Source of the DNA: Mansonella perstans
Lineage: Eukaryota; Nematoda; Chromadorea; Rhabditida; Onchocercidae
DNA: 64,000 nucleotides
Direction: 5' to 3'
Assembly: GCA_037074765.1 (NCBI GenBank)
Contig: JBAMDO010000448.1
Span: 1-64,000, forward strand
The position numbers and the translations under genes were made by a program. Below, in pieces: positions 22,833 through 36,310 of this stretch. The notes beneath the pieces are model-generated. The model did not search any database and was not told the origin of the DNA. It saw only the letters and a program-made list of their open reading frames with translations. Positions within the stretch are counted from its first letter, which is position 1. Each line of letters opens with the position of its first letter.

Positions 22833-25800
22833 TTTATTTTTTTCTTTTTTGAAATACAACACATTGTAGATGAAACCGTAAAACTGTTTCTTCATTGGAT
22901 GAAGATTTTTACAAGTTCATTGTATGATTTGTACGTTTGTAGTTGCTATATGTACTATAAATTTTTTTCGAATAATTGAAATGTGTGGAATGATCAACTC
23001 CGAACTTCAAAAGACCGGAATATTATTGTTTTTTTTAATTATAATTTAAATTACTTCTTTATGTTGTCCCATTTATAACGTCTAATTATATTTGCTTTTT
23101 GCTTCATTTATTCTGACTTTATTTTGACTTACTTTGATTACTTTTATTTTTCAATATCTATTATCAAATAAACAAGCGCTAAATAAGTTATCGTTTAATT
23201 GATTACTAGTTTTCATTTTGATTTTAGAAATTTATGCACATTTTATGAAAAGTTTGTAATTTTTTTATTTTTTATCTTTTTATTAAAAATTTTTAAACTT
23301 TCAATTTTTATAGATAAATTTATTTTAACGAGCAATTTCGAAGTTTATTTGTAAAAGTAAGAGATGATATCAGTACGTTTAAATCTTTTTTCTTTTTTTT
23401 TTTTTCCATCTTCTATTTTCATATCAGAGTTAATTGCATTCCTGTCCTCTGCATAATACCATGTAAATTTTAAAAAATTTCTTGAATTATTTTAGTATTA
23501 TCAAAATATACGTTTTCGGTGAAATATATTAATTGAAATTTTTGTTCTTCGCTTTCCAAAAAAAAAGTTTGTTTCAGAAATCTTTGTAAAAAAATATTTT
23601 ACACCAGCATATTTTTTGATTTATCTGACATTAATTTACGAAATCTATTTTTAACTGTTATCTTATATTATATAAATTTATTTTGTTCTTCAATTCAATT
23701 ACGCCAATGTACTCAGTTCAGTGCATTTCTTATTGATGGTATGATTGTATAGTTGATCTGTGAATATCCGAAATGAGTGGTAGAAATCGCAAAACGGTTT
23801 TCGTCTTATTTCTTTTTGTTTTCTTTTTCTCATAATTAGATTCGTTAATTTCTGTGAAATTAAAAGATGAAATTGTCTCGTTGATTTGATTGTATTATTT
23901 TTCACATCATCTAGACATAATGTGATACAGTAAAGCATAGAAAATATCATGTAGACATAATGTGATATATTTTTTTTTCCTACTTTATAATACAGTTGAT
24001 TTCTAGCGTACAAATTTGCACTAAAATGCTATGGCTACGATGAAAAGTTATCTGCTATACTTTTTTCCCTTTTTTATTTCATATTCAAAGGTTGTGTAAA
24101 TATACAAAGTCATTGTGTGTTAGTTAGGAAATGTCTGATTTCAAATATCAATTGGATTGAATTACTCAAAGCTAACTGTACGATGGAAGTTATAGTGAAT
24201 TATTTTGAAGATACAATCTCAGTTTTGTTATAGTTAGGTAATGATTTATGCCGAAAGAAATGATTAATTATTGAGTTACTCTATTAGATAGGTGATGTTT
24301 TTATGTATGAGAACGATAAAGCATATACTGATAACTGCGTTGTAAATTTTTAAGAAAAGAAAAACAACTTTTTGAAACTTTTTTGAAAAAATTGTTATAG
24401 TCAACCATTCACTCATATATCATAGAATGTAAAAAATGATTTTTTTTTCGATTTTTTCGATTATGAAAATTTCTTTAAAACAAAAAAAGGAAAAGATTCA
24501 TAAATTAAATTAATTATTAAAGTATGCTAAGGACAAAAAACAAAGAAAAAAATAAAAGACGAAAAATATTACCTAAAATTTGAACTATGGCAAAAAAAGG
24601 GGAAATAATGAATTTTCTCCCATATTCCATTTAACAAAACTCATTTTATGGAAGAATGAAAAATCAAGGAAGAGAAGAATCTCAGTTATGCGATTTTTTC
24701 ATCGAAAAAAAAATGAAATGAAAGATAAAACAAACAATATTTCAATTCGATAATAAGCATAATATGCTTTGTGTATAAAAAGAACCCGCAATAATATTTT
24801 CCACGACATTGTAATTAAATGCTACAAATATGAAAAGGCATTTAAAACCGTAAATTTACAGATAAAATAGGACGAGAAGATTTTAATGGGAGTTGAAATT
24901 AAATAAAATAGTTGTAAAAAAAGAATCAATGTTTGATATCAAATGCTATCAATTGAACTAAATAATTTCAGGGAATCATTTCAAATGCTTCTTAATAGAT
25001 TAGAGAGAAGAAAGATGGTGATAATGATAATGATAATAAAAATAGTAATAGTAATATCATTACTATTATTAATAATGATTATAGGCAGTGGCAAAGAGAT
25101 GAGTGCGATATTTAAAGTCTTAATTTGTGCGCTTTTTATGATCTTAATATAATCGAATTATATTACGAATCATGAATTTAGCCAACGATTTGGAAGTTAA
25201 ACCTTATTAGTTGGAATTATAAAAACGATATTAATAATGAACAATATTATGGCAACAATAACAATAATAGTAGCATAGAAAATTTTTTATGCAAACATTC
25301 CATCTGATGCACTGACATCATTCGAGAAACGGGTTTGTTTCGAAGTGATTCGCCGTAATGTGCGGTCACTTTTAAGTGTATCATTTTCTGCAAAATGAAG
25401 ACAAGAAATAAAGTCATTTCGAAACAAATCGAAAATTTCGAATAAAAATAAATTTTAGATAAAAAGCTAGTGCTAGGTATGTATTGATTAATTATATACA
25501 GCTATTGATGATGGCGATACTGCGTAAGATTTCAAGGTCGGTAATTTCGAATCAAATTAAAAATTACAATTAAAATTTGAAATTATGGATCAACTTTATG
25601 GATTTAACTTTTTTTTTTTCAAATAAAATTAATTAGCAGTGGATAATGAAATCTATCCATGAATAAATTTTCTTTCTCTTTTCTCACCTTCTTCTCTCTC
25701 ATCAAATTTTCTTTCTCTTTTCCCATTTTATTCTCTCTCTTCGTTAACAAAAATCTTCATTAGGATGCATAATTTCTGTTATTATAACGATTTATTATGA

Positions 25801-25880
25801 TGATTATATTTAAAGTAGTATAAAATTTAGCCTAAAATATTTAAAGTTGAAAAAGAAGAAAAAAACAATTTGAATTTTAA
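22833..25880. other. Convergent intergenic region between the TBC gene and the membrane-protein gene
   Basis: The two flanking genes point towards each other, so both 3' ends lie here. An AATAAA at about 23,166 could serve the TBC gene. A pyrimidine-rich tandem tract (TTTTCTTTCTCTTTTC units) lies at about 25,665-25,745. A short ORF at 24,943-25,152 is mostly Ile/Met from ATA/ATG repeats and is not convincing. I see no RNA gene. Confidence 0.45.
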
Positions 25881-25895
25881 TTTATTGATTTAAAA

Positions 25896-27606
25896 CTAAC
25901 CTATTTTATTTCCCAACTTCTCATTCATTAGAAACTGTTTAATTGCTATTGTTGTCGTTATCTGATTGTTATCGTTTACTGTTAATGTTTGATCATTTTT
26001 AGCAAAACATTTTGCATCGTCTGTTTTTGAGGCAGAAAATAATAATGCATTGGAAATGATTGATTGATCATTTTTAGCAGTTTCATCGTTTGCACTATTT
26101 ACTTCAATAAATGAAATCGTTGTACTAAAACGAATCTTTTTGCTATCCTTTCGCATTATTACTCCATTTTTATAGGTAAGCTCATCATTATCAATTTCAT
26201 CCGCATCTTTTGCGTTTATTTTAGCTTTTTTTTTTTTGTAGGATTCCAGCATTTTACCTGTAAAATTTTTCTTTTTTAAAAACAAAAAAGAAAAAAGCAA
26301 ATTAATAAATAATTAAAAAAAGGAATGAAAGACATCCATTAAAGAATCAATAAGAACAAAAAGTAAAGGAAAAATTTCTTAAATGTTCGTTTCCTTCTCT
26401 TTTTTTTTTCTCACAATTTCATTCAATTAATGGTTATTTTTAAAATTTTAATTGTAAAAGAAAAAGGAACGAGAAGAAAAAGCGAATAAAAAAAAAGATT
26501 AGAAAATCGTCGAGAATTTGAACTAAATTCAATTCATTATAAATAAATGTGCTGAATTTAGAATTATATTGATTTAAAGTATTATTGTTACAGCAATTTT
26601 TTTCTTTACCAAATTAATTATCTTATTATTATACCAATTAAGAATTATAAAACAAACAATGCTAGTTTACCTCGTGATTCTTTTGGCCCACAGTAACAAG
26701 CACAAACCAATAGAGCAATTAATCCGAATGGTATTAACGCAATTGACAACGGTATCAAAATCTATAAGTTTTCTTATCTATTTTCATATGATTAAAGTTA
26801 GAAATATTAATTTATGAGAGATAAAAAAAAATGAAAATTTCAGTCAAATCTTGACAAAAAGAGATTTGAAATTCGAATTTATTCATTTCATGATGATAAT
26901 GATAGAAAGTATATGAGAACCAATTCCAGTTGAAATTTATCACAGCTACGTTGTTCGATCAACGATCGACGTCGTATTCGATTTGAATCGATTATTTCCG
27001 AACTATTCATGTTATCGTCAGTAAAACTGCAGATAAAAAAAACGAACCGTTAAATATCATTTGAAAAAAATTAACAGTTGTAGCTTATTATTAATTATAC
27101 GTTGAACTTTTCATTTATTTCTATCGATAATAAATTAAATATTGCTATTGTTGTTCTTATTTTAATAAATAATTTCATAAAATTTATTAAATCTCATAAC
27201 GGGTTGCAATAATTTGTTCAAGTTATCATTGGAATGTATTTATTGTTGAAATATCTGTTTCGTGTTCTTGTTGTTCCTATTAGTCTAATAAAAGCAAAAT
27301 CATTTTATCAATACCACTGATAATCATGCCCTACGTTGAATTTCTTTCCTCTCTCTCTCTCTCTCACATTGCAACTCATCATACATATATATATGTATGT
27401 ATGAAATGATTTGTTATGAATAACTATCTAATTTTATTAAAAATATGATGTATCATTGCAAGTAAAATCACTTACATGTCAGTATCATTACATCCCAAAT
27501 CACAATTATTGCATATAGGTAATGCTATGGTAAAATATACTGATGAAATTATCGGAATGATTAAAATTATCACTCCATTTGTTGTTGTTGACATTATGGC
27601 ATTCAT
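25896..27606 (-). CDS. Small type I membrane protein, unrecognised (229 aa)
   Basis: Four minus-strand exons join in phase: 27606-27476, 27026-26921, 26761-26671 and 26257-25896. The protein starts MNAIMSTTT (the second Met at 27594 is also possible), followed by a hydrophobic signal segment (about residues 10-33). A short Cys-containing lumenal part of about 40 residues comes next, then one membrane helix (about residues 80-102, ending CACYCGPK, where the Cys pair could be palmitoylated), and a cytoplasmic tail of about 125 residues rich in Lys, Asn, Asp and Thr. A basic RIRRRS sequence in the lumenal part resembles a furin-type cleavage site. A T-rich acceptor ending at 27613 just upstream suits SL trans-splicing, and AATAAA on the minus strand (25886-25881) follows the stop. 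I do not recognise the family. The in-phase exons and sensible topology support a real gene; the function is unknown. Confidence 0.72.
27345..27410. repeat. (CT)n and TATA microsatellites in an intron
   Basis: A CTCTCTCTCTCTCT run at about 27,350-27,366 is followed by CATATATATATGTATGTATG at about 27,382. Both lie in the first intron of the membrane-protein gene. Confidence 0.75.
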
Positions 27607-27613
27607 TCAAGTC

Positions 27614-30600
27614 TACAAGCAAAATTAGTCAAAATTAATTAGCTAAAATTAATTAATGATAATTTCATAGCATCTATTTTGGAATCATACCCAAATGATA
27701 TAATCTGAAAAATAATCAGTTCATATTGGTAATTTCATATATATGAAATTTAATTTCCATTAATGAATTATAATAATAAATAACCAAGTAAATATTATAA
27801 CAGTATTTAGAAAGTGGAACGATTTTGACAAACTATTACGTATACTAAAAAATTAAAAATCAATAGTTAAAAAAAAAAAAATTGATTTTATTAAGAAGTA
27901 AAAAATTTTCAATATAAAAATTGATTAATTATTTTGCATAAAAATATTCATGAGCGAATGTCAATCGAAGAGAATGATTAATGATTGATTTTGATTGGTA
28001 ATTAATCATATACATATACAATCAGAAAACATGCAAATAATAGTTAAATAGTTAAATTAAATAATTGTAAGATTTTAAGTTAATCAGTTTATACGCTTTT
28101 GATAATTAAGTGATTGTAATTAAGATTAAATTAAGCTTTATGAAAATAAACTTATTTTCTCTTTATTAAATGATCATCCTAGCATATTGCTTACCTAAAT
28201 GAGCTAGCTAGTTAAATGAGAAATCTAAATAAAATAATAGACAGCTAGCTAACAATCTAATATTAAATTCAACAAAAGAAGCTTATTTTCATAAAAATAA
28301 TGATCAAATGAAGCTAAATAATGCTATAACAGTGTAATATTATATTCAAAGAAAAATAATACTGCTGACTTATGGAATATTTAAGATTAATACTGAATAT
28401 ATAACACTGCAATGAATAGACGAGTGTGGAATATATAATAAGACTATGCAACGAATATATAAGACTAATCTGGAATATATGACAATGTAACGTAGCGGAA
28501 ACAATCCGTGATGTTAGCTGCTTCCAGATGATAATTTTTAGTTCAAAATAACAAGGATGAATGAAAGCAAATATATTTATTTGAAAATAGATGAAAATAA
28601 GAAAAAAAGAACATGAGAAAAGAATGATTAGTGGAAAATTTTAAATTTTAAAACTATTTTGATTAAATGATTGCTCACAAATATACAATTATTATCCAAT
28701 GAACTGAATATACTTACACTGAATAGGAGACAAGTGGTAAATTGAAAGTAAGTAAATATAGGTTAATAAAATGAGCATACATTTCAGAATGAATAATTAA
28801 ATTAGATTAATTAATTATTCAGTAAAAGTAAATAAAAACAAATCATCTACTTTTGCTGATACGTTAAAAATTTTCATTTTTTTAAATTCATGCATTCAAA
28901 AAGATAACTTTATCCATTGATTTTTACGCAAATAATATTTATTATTTCAAATGTAAAATTTGTAAAAAAATAAGTGAAGGGAGTGAAGGCGGGAAAAAGG
29001 AAGAAAAAGTTACAACAAAATTATTTAATGACATTAAAGTAAATTCCTTCAAATTTTTTTTTGCTTTGCTTTTCAAGATGTTGAAAAAGTTTTTAAAAAA
29101 AAAAATGAAGGAGCATGCAGATGATCGATTTGTTAAAAATGTTACTTTTTGTTTCTGTTCAACTCATGATTGTTCAAAGCAACATTCAGTGGTTAAATTT
29201 CAAAGATACAAAGCAAAATTATTCATTGTTTTTATTTTTTATCTTATTTAAAAAATTTATTAACATTAATTGTCAAGAAAATCAGACTTTTTTCTATCAA
29301 ATGGTTGTAATTTTCCATCAAAATTTTTTTTCAAATGCATGTACATAATGAGTAAAAGTTTAGTATATAAAGAGCAAAGTGTTCGCTTTTATAAACAAAT
29401 TATAAAATAATCAATTAATTTATATTTGTAAAGAAAAGTAAGAGTAATTATCGATGTAATAAATGGAGTGTTAGTAAATTCCAATTGATTCACTAAAATA
29501 GCTTAATTAATGAATGTAACTTGTAATAGATATATGAAGAGAAAAGAGAAGAATGGAGAATAAGAAAAAAAGAAAGGGCAAAGGTTAACGAACAATAGTT
29601 GCAAAAAATGTCAACCAATCAATTGCAGTGTAATAGTCATTCATCCTTTCAGGAGCTAAATGAAAATTGATGAAAATTATTATTACTGTTAAGCACAACG
29701 ATAGTCGAAATTTGATGAGATTAAGTACAATTGTACAAAAACAATTCCATAACTTGTGGGTCAGTTATATTTGATACACAAAATATTTTGCAATTTTTTG
29801 TCATTGTGGAAGAAAAAAATAAATTCCACAATATTGTCATGTCTGAAACTTGTAGTCGGGAAAAAAACAATAAGAAAAGCAAAATAATTACATTTATTTT
29901 TCATTTCCATAAATAATCAATTATCTATCAAAATGTTCAGGACTAATTTATTGTTTTTCAGTATGTTGAATTCATAATGCAACATTTTAATTTTACTAAT
30001 GGTAAAGATGCTTAATATTCCAGGCACTTAAAAATAATATTTAAATGATGCTAATACCTCTGACATATATTTTTTGATAAAATTATATTTGATAAAATTC
30101 ATTAAATTTTTTTTATTTTGTTCGGAAAAAAATTTAGCGACAAGGTTAATCAAATAGTAGTAATATTTTAATTTCAATTAGAAATTAGTCAAGTATTTTT
30201 TCTTTTTTTCTTTGAAAACAGCAGAAAGTCAATCAAAAAGTTTTTAAAGAAAAAAAATTACGCAACGGTTTCAATTGCGCAACAATTTCAACTATGCGAT
30301 AGTTTTTCAGGGCATCAATCTGAATTTTTACGCTAACAATTATTTTTCTTAAAACAAAAATTTTCTTATCAAATTAATGGATTTTTGATAGTAGCAATTT
30401 TTCTTTTTCAAGTTTAATCTCAAAAAATATGGCTAATTGTTAAGCTAAGTAAATTTGAAATTTCCATTGAAATATCCTAAAATACTTAGCCAAACTATAA
30501 CATATATTAGCGATCAATCTAAATCTATGTAAGTTTGCTAAAGTAATAAAACTGACCAGTGTGAAAAGCTGTCCAAAAGTTCTCAATGCTGATAATTAAT

Positions 30601-30987
30601 CATCAAGATGAATTACAGATAAAAGATTAATTAATTTCAAAAATGTGAAATTCTTGGTAATTTATCAGGAACAACTCTTTGTCACAATTTATAACATCTA
30701 TCATTCAAGCTTAAAATTATTTTTATTTTTTGCCAAAATGAAACCAGAAAATAGCTAACTAATCGCGGTAACACAAATGTGCATGTTAAATAATAATAAA
30801 TTACAGTAATAGCCGGTTTCTTTTGATAACTTTTGCTAAATGCGTTTTTTTTTCCCAAAATAAACTCTTAGTGCAAAATAAAATGTGACAATGATTGAAA
30901 TGGACCAAAAAATTTTCATTTGAAAAAATTAAAATGAAATGAAGTGAAAACGCAAATAAGATGAAGTAAATGTTGACAAAAGTGCAG

Positions 30988-31018
<31 letters not shown>

Positions 31019-34000
31019 CAGTAATAAATACAAGACTATTAAAGTAATTTTTTCTTTTATCATTTGCTACAATATGAGAAGTAATGGCAGTAGAGAAGGC
31101 CAATTGGTCGTTCGTTCGTCTTTTCAGTTAGATAGTACCTAAGTATCACTTATACCACCTCATTTTACACAACCCCGCACACTCTCTCATTAATACAGAC
31201 CGGAAACGAACACTTACGTACTCGGTTTTTACTTCAGAAAAAATGATTAATGCCGAAGATAGGTAATTATCACTGTTGAGAGAAGATGAGTTACGCAATT
31301 AATTAAAGGAATATTATTATTATGCACTTGGATAAGATAACATTTCAAATTTCAATTTAAGAAATGATTGAAAAAATAATTGGAGCAATTGAGCAACAAA
31401 AATTGTTTCTTAAGGAAACAGGAGTGAACCCAAATTTCTGTCGCTAATACAAGAATAATATCATTGTAAGGTAACGATTTGCATTTGGGAAATTTCATTT
31501 CATTTCAATCTCTTAAATAATTTCAAGATTTATTCATGACAATAATCAAAATGCTCATTAGATTTCAAGGTGTACTTCAATTTCATGATAATAATGTCTA
31601 TCGATAAAGTTTTTATAAATTGTTTCAAATTAAAATATTTGTAAGATAATTGTCTTAAAATTCTACTGTTGATTTTGTGTGAACATTTTAGATGATAAGC
31701 AACTGTTACTTTATTGTAAGCCAAACTCATTTGTCTGCAATTTAAAAGGTCGAGAATCTGCAATCTGCCACATACACTGACTCCTTTTTAACACAATTTA
31801 TCTTCAGTTCAATTGCATGCAATATCTAAACTCTCGTTGTGACTTCTTAATCTGACCAATAAAATCTATCCTTGGATTCTTTGACTGGCTACAATCCTAC
31901 TGAAGTTCAAAGCTAATTTCTTCCTTTTCTATATCATTTCTCAAATTTTCACAACAATGCTCGCACAAAATGTTAACATATAATTATGAAAGTTTCTTAT
32001 GCGATCAGTTTTGTAAAACATTTCAAAATAGCTTCTCAAAGTATTTTAATGCAAAACATCGTTTGTAGTTGATAAAAAAAATTATCATGCATTATATGAT
32101 AAATATGCATATCAATAGTCTATTAAAGAAACTTTTATCATCTCTTATTCAATTATTAAAAGTTAATATGTCACTTTTATGAATTCACACTTCGATCAGT
32201 CTATTGTCATTTTTTTAACAGTCCAAATTTATTAAATTATTCCACACATTCAATTAGAAAATCAATGATAGCGTTTATAACAGTTAAATGAAAATATGAA
32301 TTGACAAATAATGGACGCACAGCGAACGATTGATAAAATGAATGTAACGGAAATCAGAAAGAAAGCCTCTTTTTCTTTCTTATTTCCAAGTAAGAAAAAA
32401 AATAATTCTTATCAAAATTTTTATACAATAACAGAAAACATTAGCATAAAAAAATGCCTTGAAAAAAAATAAATACTTTTAACGAAAGTAATATTCATTG
32501 GTCAAAGAAAATTTTTACAAAAAATTTTAACACAAAGAAATGATGAATTCAAAACCAGTTTTTGTCTCCTTCTCCTAAACATACTTTTCATTTTATAGTG
32601 AAAATCTAAAATTGAAAGATAATTTTTTACAATATATCATTTGTCATCTTTTTTTTAACCACTTCCTTCTAAAAAAATGAAAATTCCTCTTAATATTGCT
32701 TACATTTTCGTTATCATTTATACGATATAGATGAGTATGATCATATATAAAGAAAAAAAAATTAATTTGCAGAAAGACTGATGTCGAAATTTTAAATATG
32801 TTGAAATGAAGAATATCTCTCAAAGCTCTAAAGCACTGAATACTGAAAAATTTCACTGAGATTATCTCAAATGATTGATATGCCTGAAAATTATGAAAAA
32901 TTAAGAATTCATTAAATGCGAGCTGTCACTTTTAATTAGGAATTTTAAAACTTGATGGAATTAAAATGGGAACAATCATATAATCTTTTGTTCCGTAAAT
33001 CAAAATGAGATTGATAGGAAAAACTATTTGAAAAATTAAGGAAAACAAAAGTAGAGAAAGAGATGAATAATGGAGAAATCAGCATTGAAATAATAAAAAA
33101 GACTAAACATTCTAAAAAAAATAAATTCACTTGAAATACTTCAAATACTTTCATAACTCTTTTATTTGTTAAAAAATAATCCACGCAAAATTTATCATTT
33201 CTTCCCTGTAGTAAAACAATATTTTACTGAATTTCTACACCAGCAACTACCTGCTGACCTCTGACATCGACAATAAAATTTTCTCCACCACAGAGCACAT
33301 TCTTGACCTTTCAATATCAGACCAAACGGCGGATATAATTGATGGAAGCAATGCTCGTTGAAAGTCTTAAAAGACCACCTAGAATATTACTTCCTCCAGG
33401 CAATGTTCATCCTTAATGACAAATTAAGATAATACTGCATTTTAACTTCATCGAGAAGATGCCAGAAGAAGTGACGGAGATTCTTTATCACTAACAGGCG
33501 ACTTCGCGAGAACAAATAAGAATCCGTTTACTAAAAATTAGAAAATAAGATGAATAATATCATGCCATATAAACAAAGTTACGAAAATTCAGATCAAAAT
33601 GAATTCCCTAAGCAAATAATTGCTGAACCAATTTTTTTAAAATAAATGATAAAATCTTAAAGGTGAATCAATATATTTTTCAGCAACACTATTCCTTTTT
33701 GACCTTATTTTTCTTTTTTAATTAAAGTAGTGTTGATTTCTTAAGTAGAAGATTGCAGTAAGTTTTCAAAATAAACAGTCAGTAAACTAACAAAATAAAA
33801 TTGAAATATTTATCCGCTAGTCCCGGTAATGATTTTTAAAAATTAGCACTACCAACAAAATATCAGCAAAATTCTTCTGCAACATTGCTCATTCACACGA
33901 TATACAATTCAGCTCTTCATAATCATATGCAGTTATCCAAAATTTCTTTCAATTGCTATCCTCTAATAAACACTGAGGCTATTTTCTGCTGATCATCAAA

Positions 34001-34700
34001 AATAATTATAAAGCTAAAAGCAATGAACCTGAATTCACAGTAGAAATGAAATTAATAATAATTAAACTACCATAAGGAAACAGAAATAAAAGGAACTAAT
34101 AGAACTGATTTTTACATGTTTTGTCGAGGCGGAGAATATTCACAAATGCGAACAACTTTCAACATTTCTATTAATAAAAAAAACAGTAAAGTATCTAGAA
34201 ATATTGAACGAAGTCAGGATTAAATCACATTTCTGCGCAATGTACATAATTAAGGTAAGGACTGAGACGAAATATGACATCAAAGTTGTGTGAATTGAAT
34301 CGAAAGCATCATAGGCAGAAATGTTTTATAAGTTTATTTGCGCATGCAATCCTATGTAGAAAATTGTCAATCATTAATCATTACCGTTTTTACATTAAGA
34401 ACCTGTAAATATTTACTACTTAAATGAAAACTGAGAAACTAAGATGTTCTTAACAGAAAGCGAATATTTCTACAATCAGTGATTAATATGTAAAAGTCAC
34501 TTTAGTAATAAACTTAATATGAAAAGTTTCGGTTTCCGCATAACTCTGAACTCATCAATAAATGTAATAATATTCAATGTTATATTAAACCAAAAGAAAT
34601 CATGATACAGCAAAACTTTAAAACGCTAGCAACTTGAACCATATCAACGATTATAATGGTCTATACAAAATGAGGCTAGTATCTAGAAAATGAAAGAACT
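27614..34700. other. Seven kilobases of AT-rich intergenic DNA
   Basis: No gene model could be supported. Contents noted: degenerate repeats of GAATATATAANACT at about 28,375-28,495; a perfect A run of 27 or more at about 30,991-31,017; a less AT-rich patch at 31,085-31,260 that ends in an exon-like MINAEDR segment (acceptor TTTTTACTTCAG, donor GTAATT) with no partner exon; and the GC-richer island at 33.2-33.5 kb (listed separately). The upstream regulatory DNA of the minus-strand membrane-protein gene is presumably at its left end. Confidence 0.45.
33225..33515. other. GC-richer island with broken open frames; possible decayed exon or noncoding RNA
   Basis: The island stands out from its AT-rich surroundings and has protein-like stretches on both strands, each interrupted by stops. 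On the minus strand one frame reads NFIVDVRGQQVVAGVEIQ before a stop at about 33,230, and the same frame upstream reads LGGLLRLSTSIASINYIRR, with two stops between. On the plus strand a frame of about 43 codons (ending DQTADIIDGSNAR) is followed by several stops. I could not join these into an intact gene. A pseudogene, a transcribed noncoding RNA or a terminal exon of an unseen gene are all possible. Confidence 0.3.
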
Positions 34701-34789
34701 TGCAGAAACAAAATTTATGAAAAAAAAACTTGAAAAGAATGGAATTTATCCTCGAGATCATATTTCAAGAGATGGTTGAGAAAAAGTAA

Positions 34790-36310
34790 TTAATGTGTAG
34801 CTACGCAAAGAGTTGATAGGTCTTCCTGATGCGTTCCATCGTCAAGTAGCTCTAACTTGGCATCGATTCTGAAAACAAAAGTCTATATATAAAAACAATC
34901 AAATATAAAAGATAAAAATTTAATCATAAAGTGTCGGAACTAAGTCGAAGACTTTCAATTAAAACTTTCCGAATATAATCATGCCCCCTTTTTTGAAAAA
35001 TTTCATTTACTATTTGGTAGATTGCATAGATAAGACTCTTCTCATCACTTCATTATTTTACAATTTTTGAACCACAAAGAAAAATCAAAAATGGTCCTGT
35101 AACGATATAAACTCAAATTTCAACTAAAATTTATTAATGTTCTCATAAAACTATTAAAAAAATTTCTGACTATCTACTAAATTAGTGAAATGAAAATTAC
35201 CTTTTTTTTTCTTGTTGAGCACGTTCATAGATTTCAATTTTGATTTTTAAAATGCCCTCCAAGATATTCTTTTCTGCATTAACGAGTATTTTATCCAAAC
35301 CTGCAAGTTTAGTATTTCAAATTTAAGCATTTCGAAAATTGTTAGCTATCGGAAAATTGTAATTAACCGAAAGAATGACTTTTTTTTTCTTGTTCTATTT
35401 CATTCTGTTCCTGCTGAGCATCTTCAATTGCTGCGATGTACTCTGCTACTTGTTTCCCGCAGTAATCGAAGTTCTTCTTGGCTTTGCGGGCTTTCTCACG
35501 TATCTGTGACAATTCCCTCTCGGAATCTAAAAACTTCGGTAAAAGGTGAATAAGAAAGTTCGGAATTTAGACAGTCAACAACCAGATTAACTTATGAATA
35601 ATTTTTTTCATTCTATAAAACCAACAAACGATGATAATATGATGTTATTCAAACTACCAAATCTACAAACTTCGCAACGCATGCTGCAATTTCTGCTTAA
35701 CTCTTGCACACTTCTTCGCTTTCTGCTCATTTAGAGTAAGACATTGTCGCCAGTTTTCGGCCTAAAAGAAAAACAAAATGTCAAGAGAATTCGAATTTGC
35801 TCTAAGTTTTGTAAATTTTCAAAAATCCATGTGATTTAAATAATATTTACAAATAGATTATCGTAATAATCTTCACAAGAAGGTGAAAATCTATATGCAA
35901 ATCGCCCACAATAAAATAGCAGTTAAGCAAACAACCTCAAAAATATATTACAATGCTTTTATATATATGCCAATCAATCGGCAACAGTACTGATGTAATA
36001 CTGTAGTATTTTAGAGTATAATGCGCAAAGGAAAATACAAATATATATATGTATACATATTATTGCATACATAACGAATAATACGGGATAATAATACAAT
36101 AAGAAATATCATATCCTGATACTAGAGGATTTATTTATTATTAAGTTCTAGTGTACAACTAGAAAGAAATTTTAGTCTAATTTTAATTATTTGAATAACA
36201 AATTATGATGCACGCAAAATAATTACCTCATCGTTCTCAGTTTTAATGTCCGTTTCAAACTGTCTGATACAGTTCAACAATTCCACTACTTCATTCACTT
36301 CACCAGCCAT
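34790..36310 (-). CDS. Small coiled-coil protein, unrecognised (170 aa)
   Basis: Five minus-strand exons: 36310-36227, 35761-35671, 35526-35368, 35300-35201 and 34868-34790, together 513 coding bases including TAA, with phases agreeing. The third exon's donor has an in-phase alternative 16 codon positions or fewer upstream in the Lys run, so a few residues there are uncertain. The protein starts MAGEVNEVVELLN and is highly charged almost throughout (Glu, Lys, Gln and Leu), with heptad-like spacing that predicts a long alpha-helical coiled coil from about residue 10 to 150, then a short tail ending LSTLCVATH. There is no signal peptide, membrane segment or enzymatic motif. Small coiled-coil proteins of this size are often subunits of larger assemblies, but nothing here says which. 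It is divergent from nurf-1, with 1.5 kb between their start codons. Confidence 0.72.

Noticed and set aside
24943..25152. 69-codon ORF with ATAATGATAATG repeats
   Set aside because: Its sequence is mostly Ile/Met/Val from simple repeat DNA, with no homologue recognised and no exon context.
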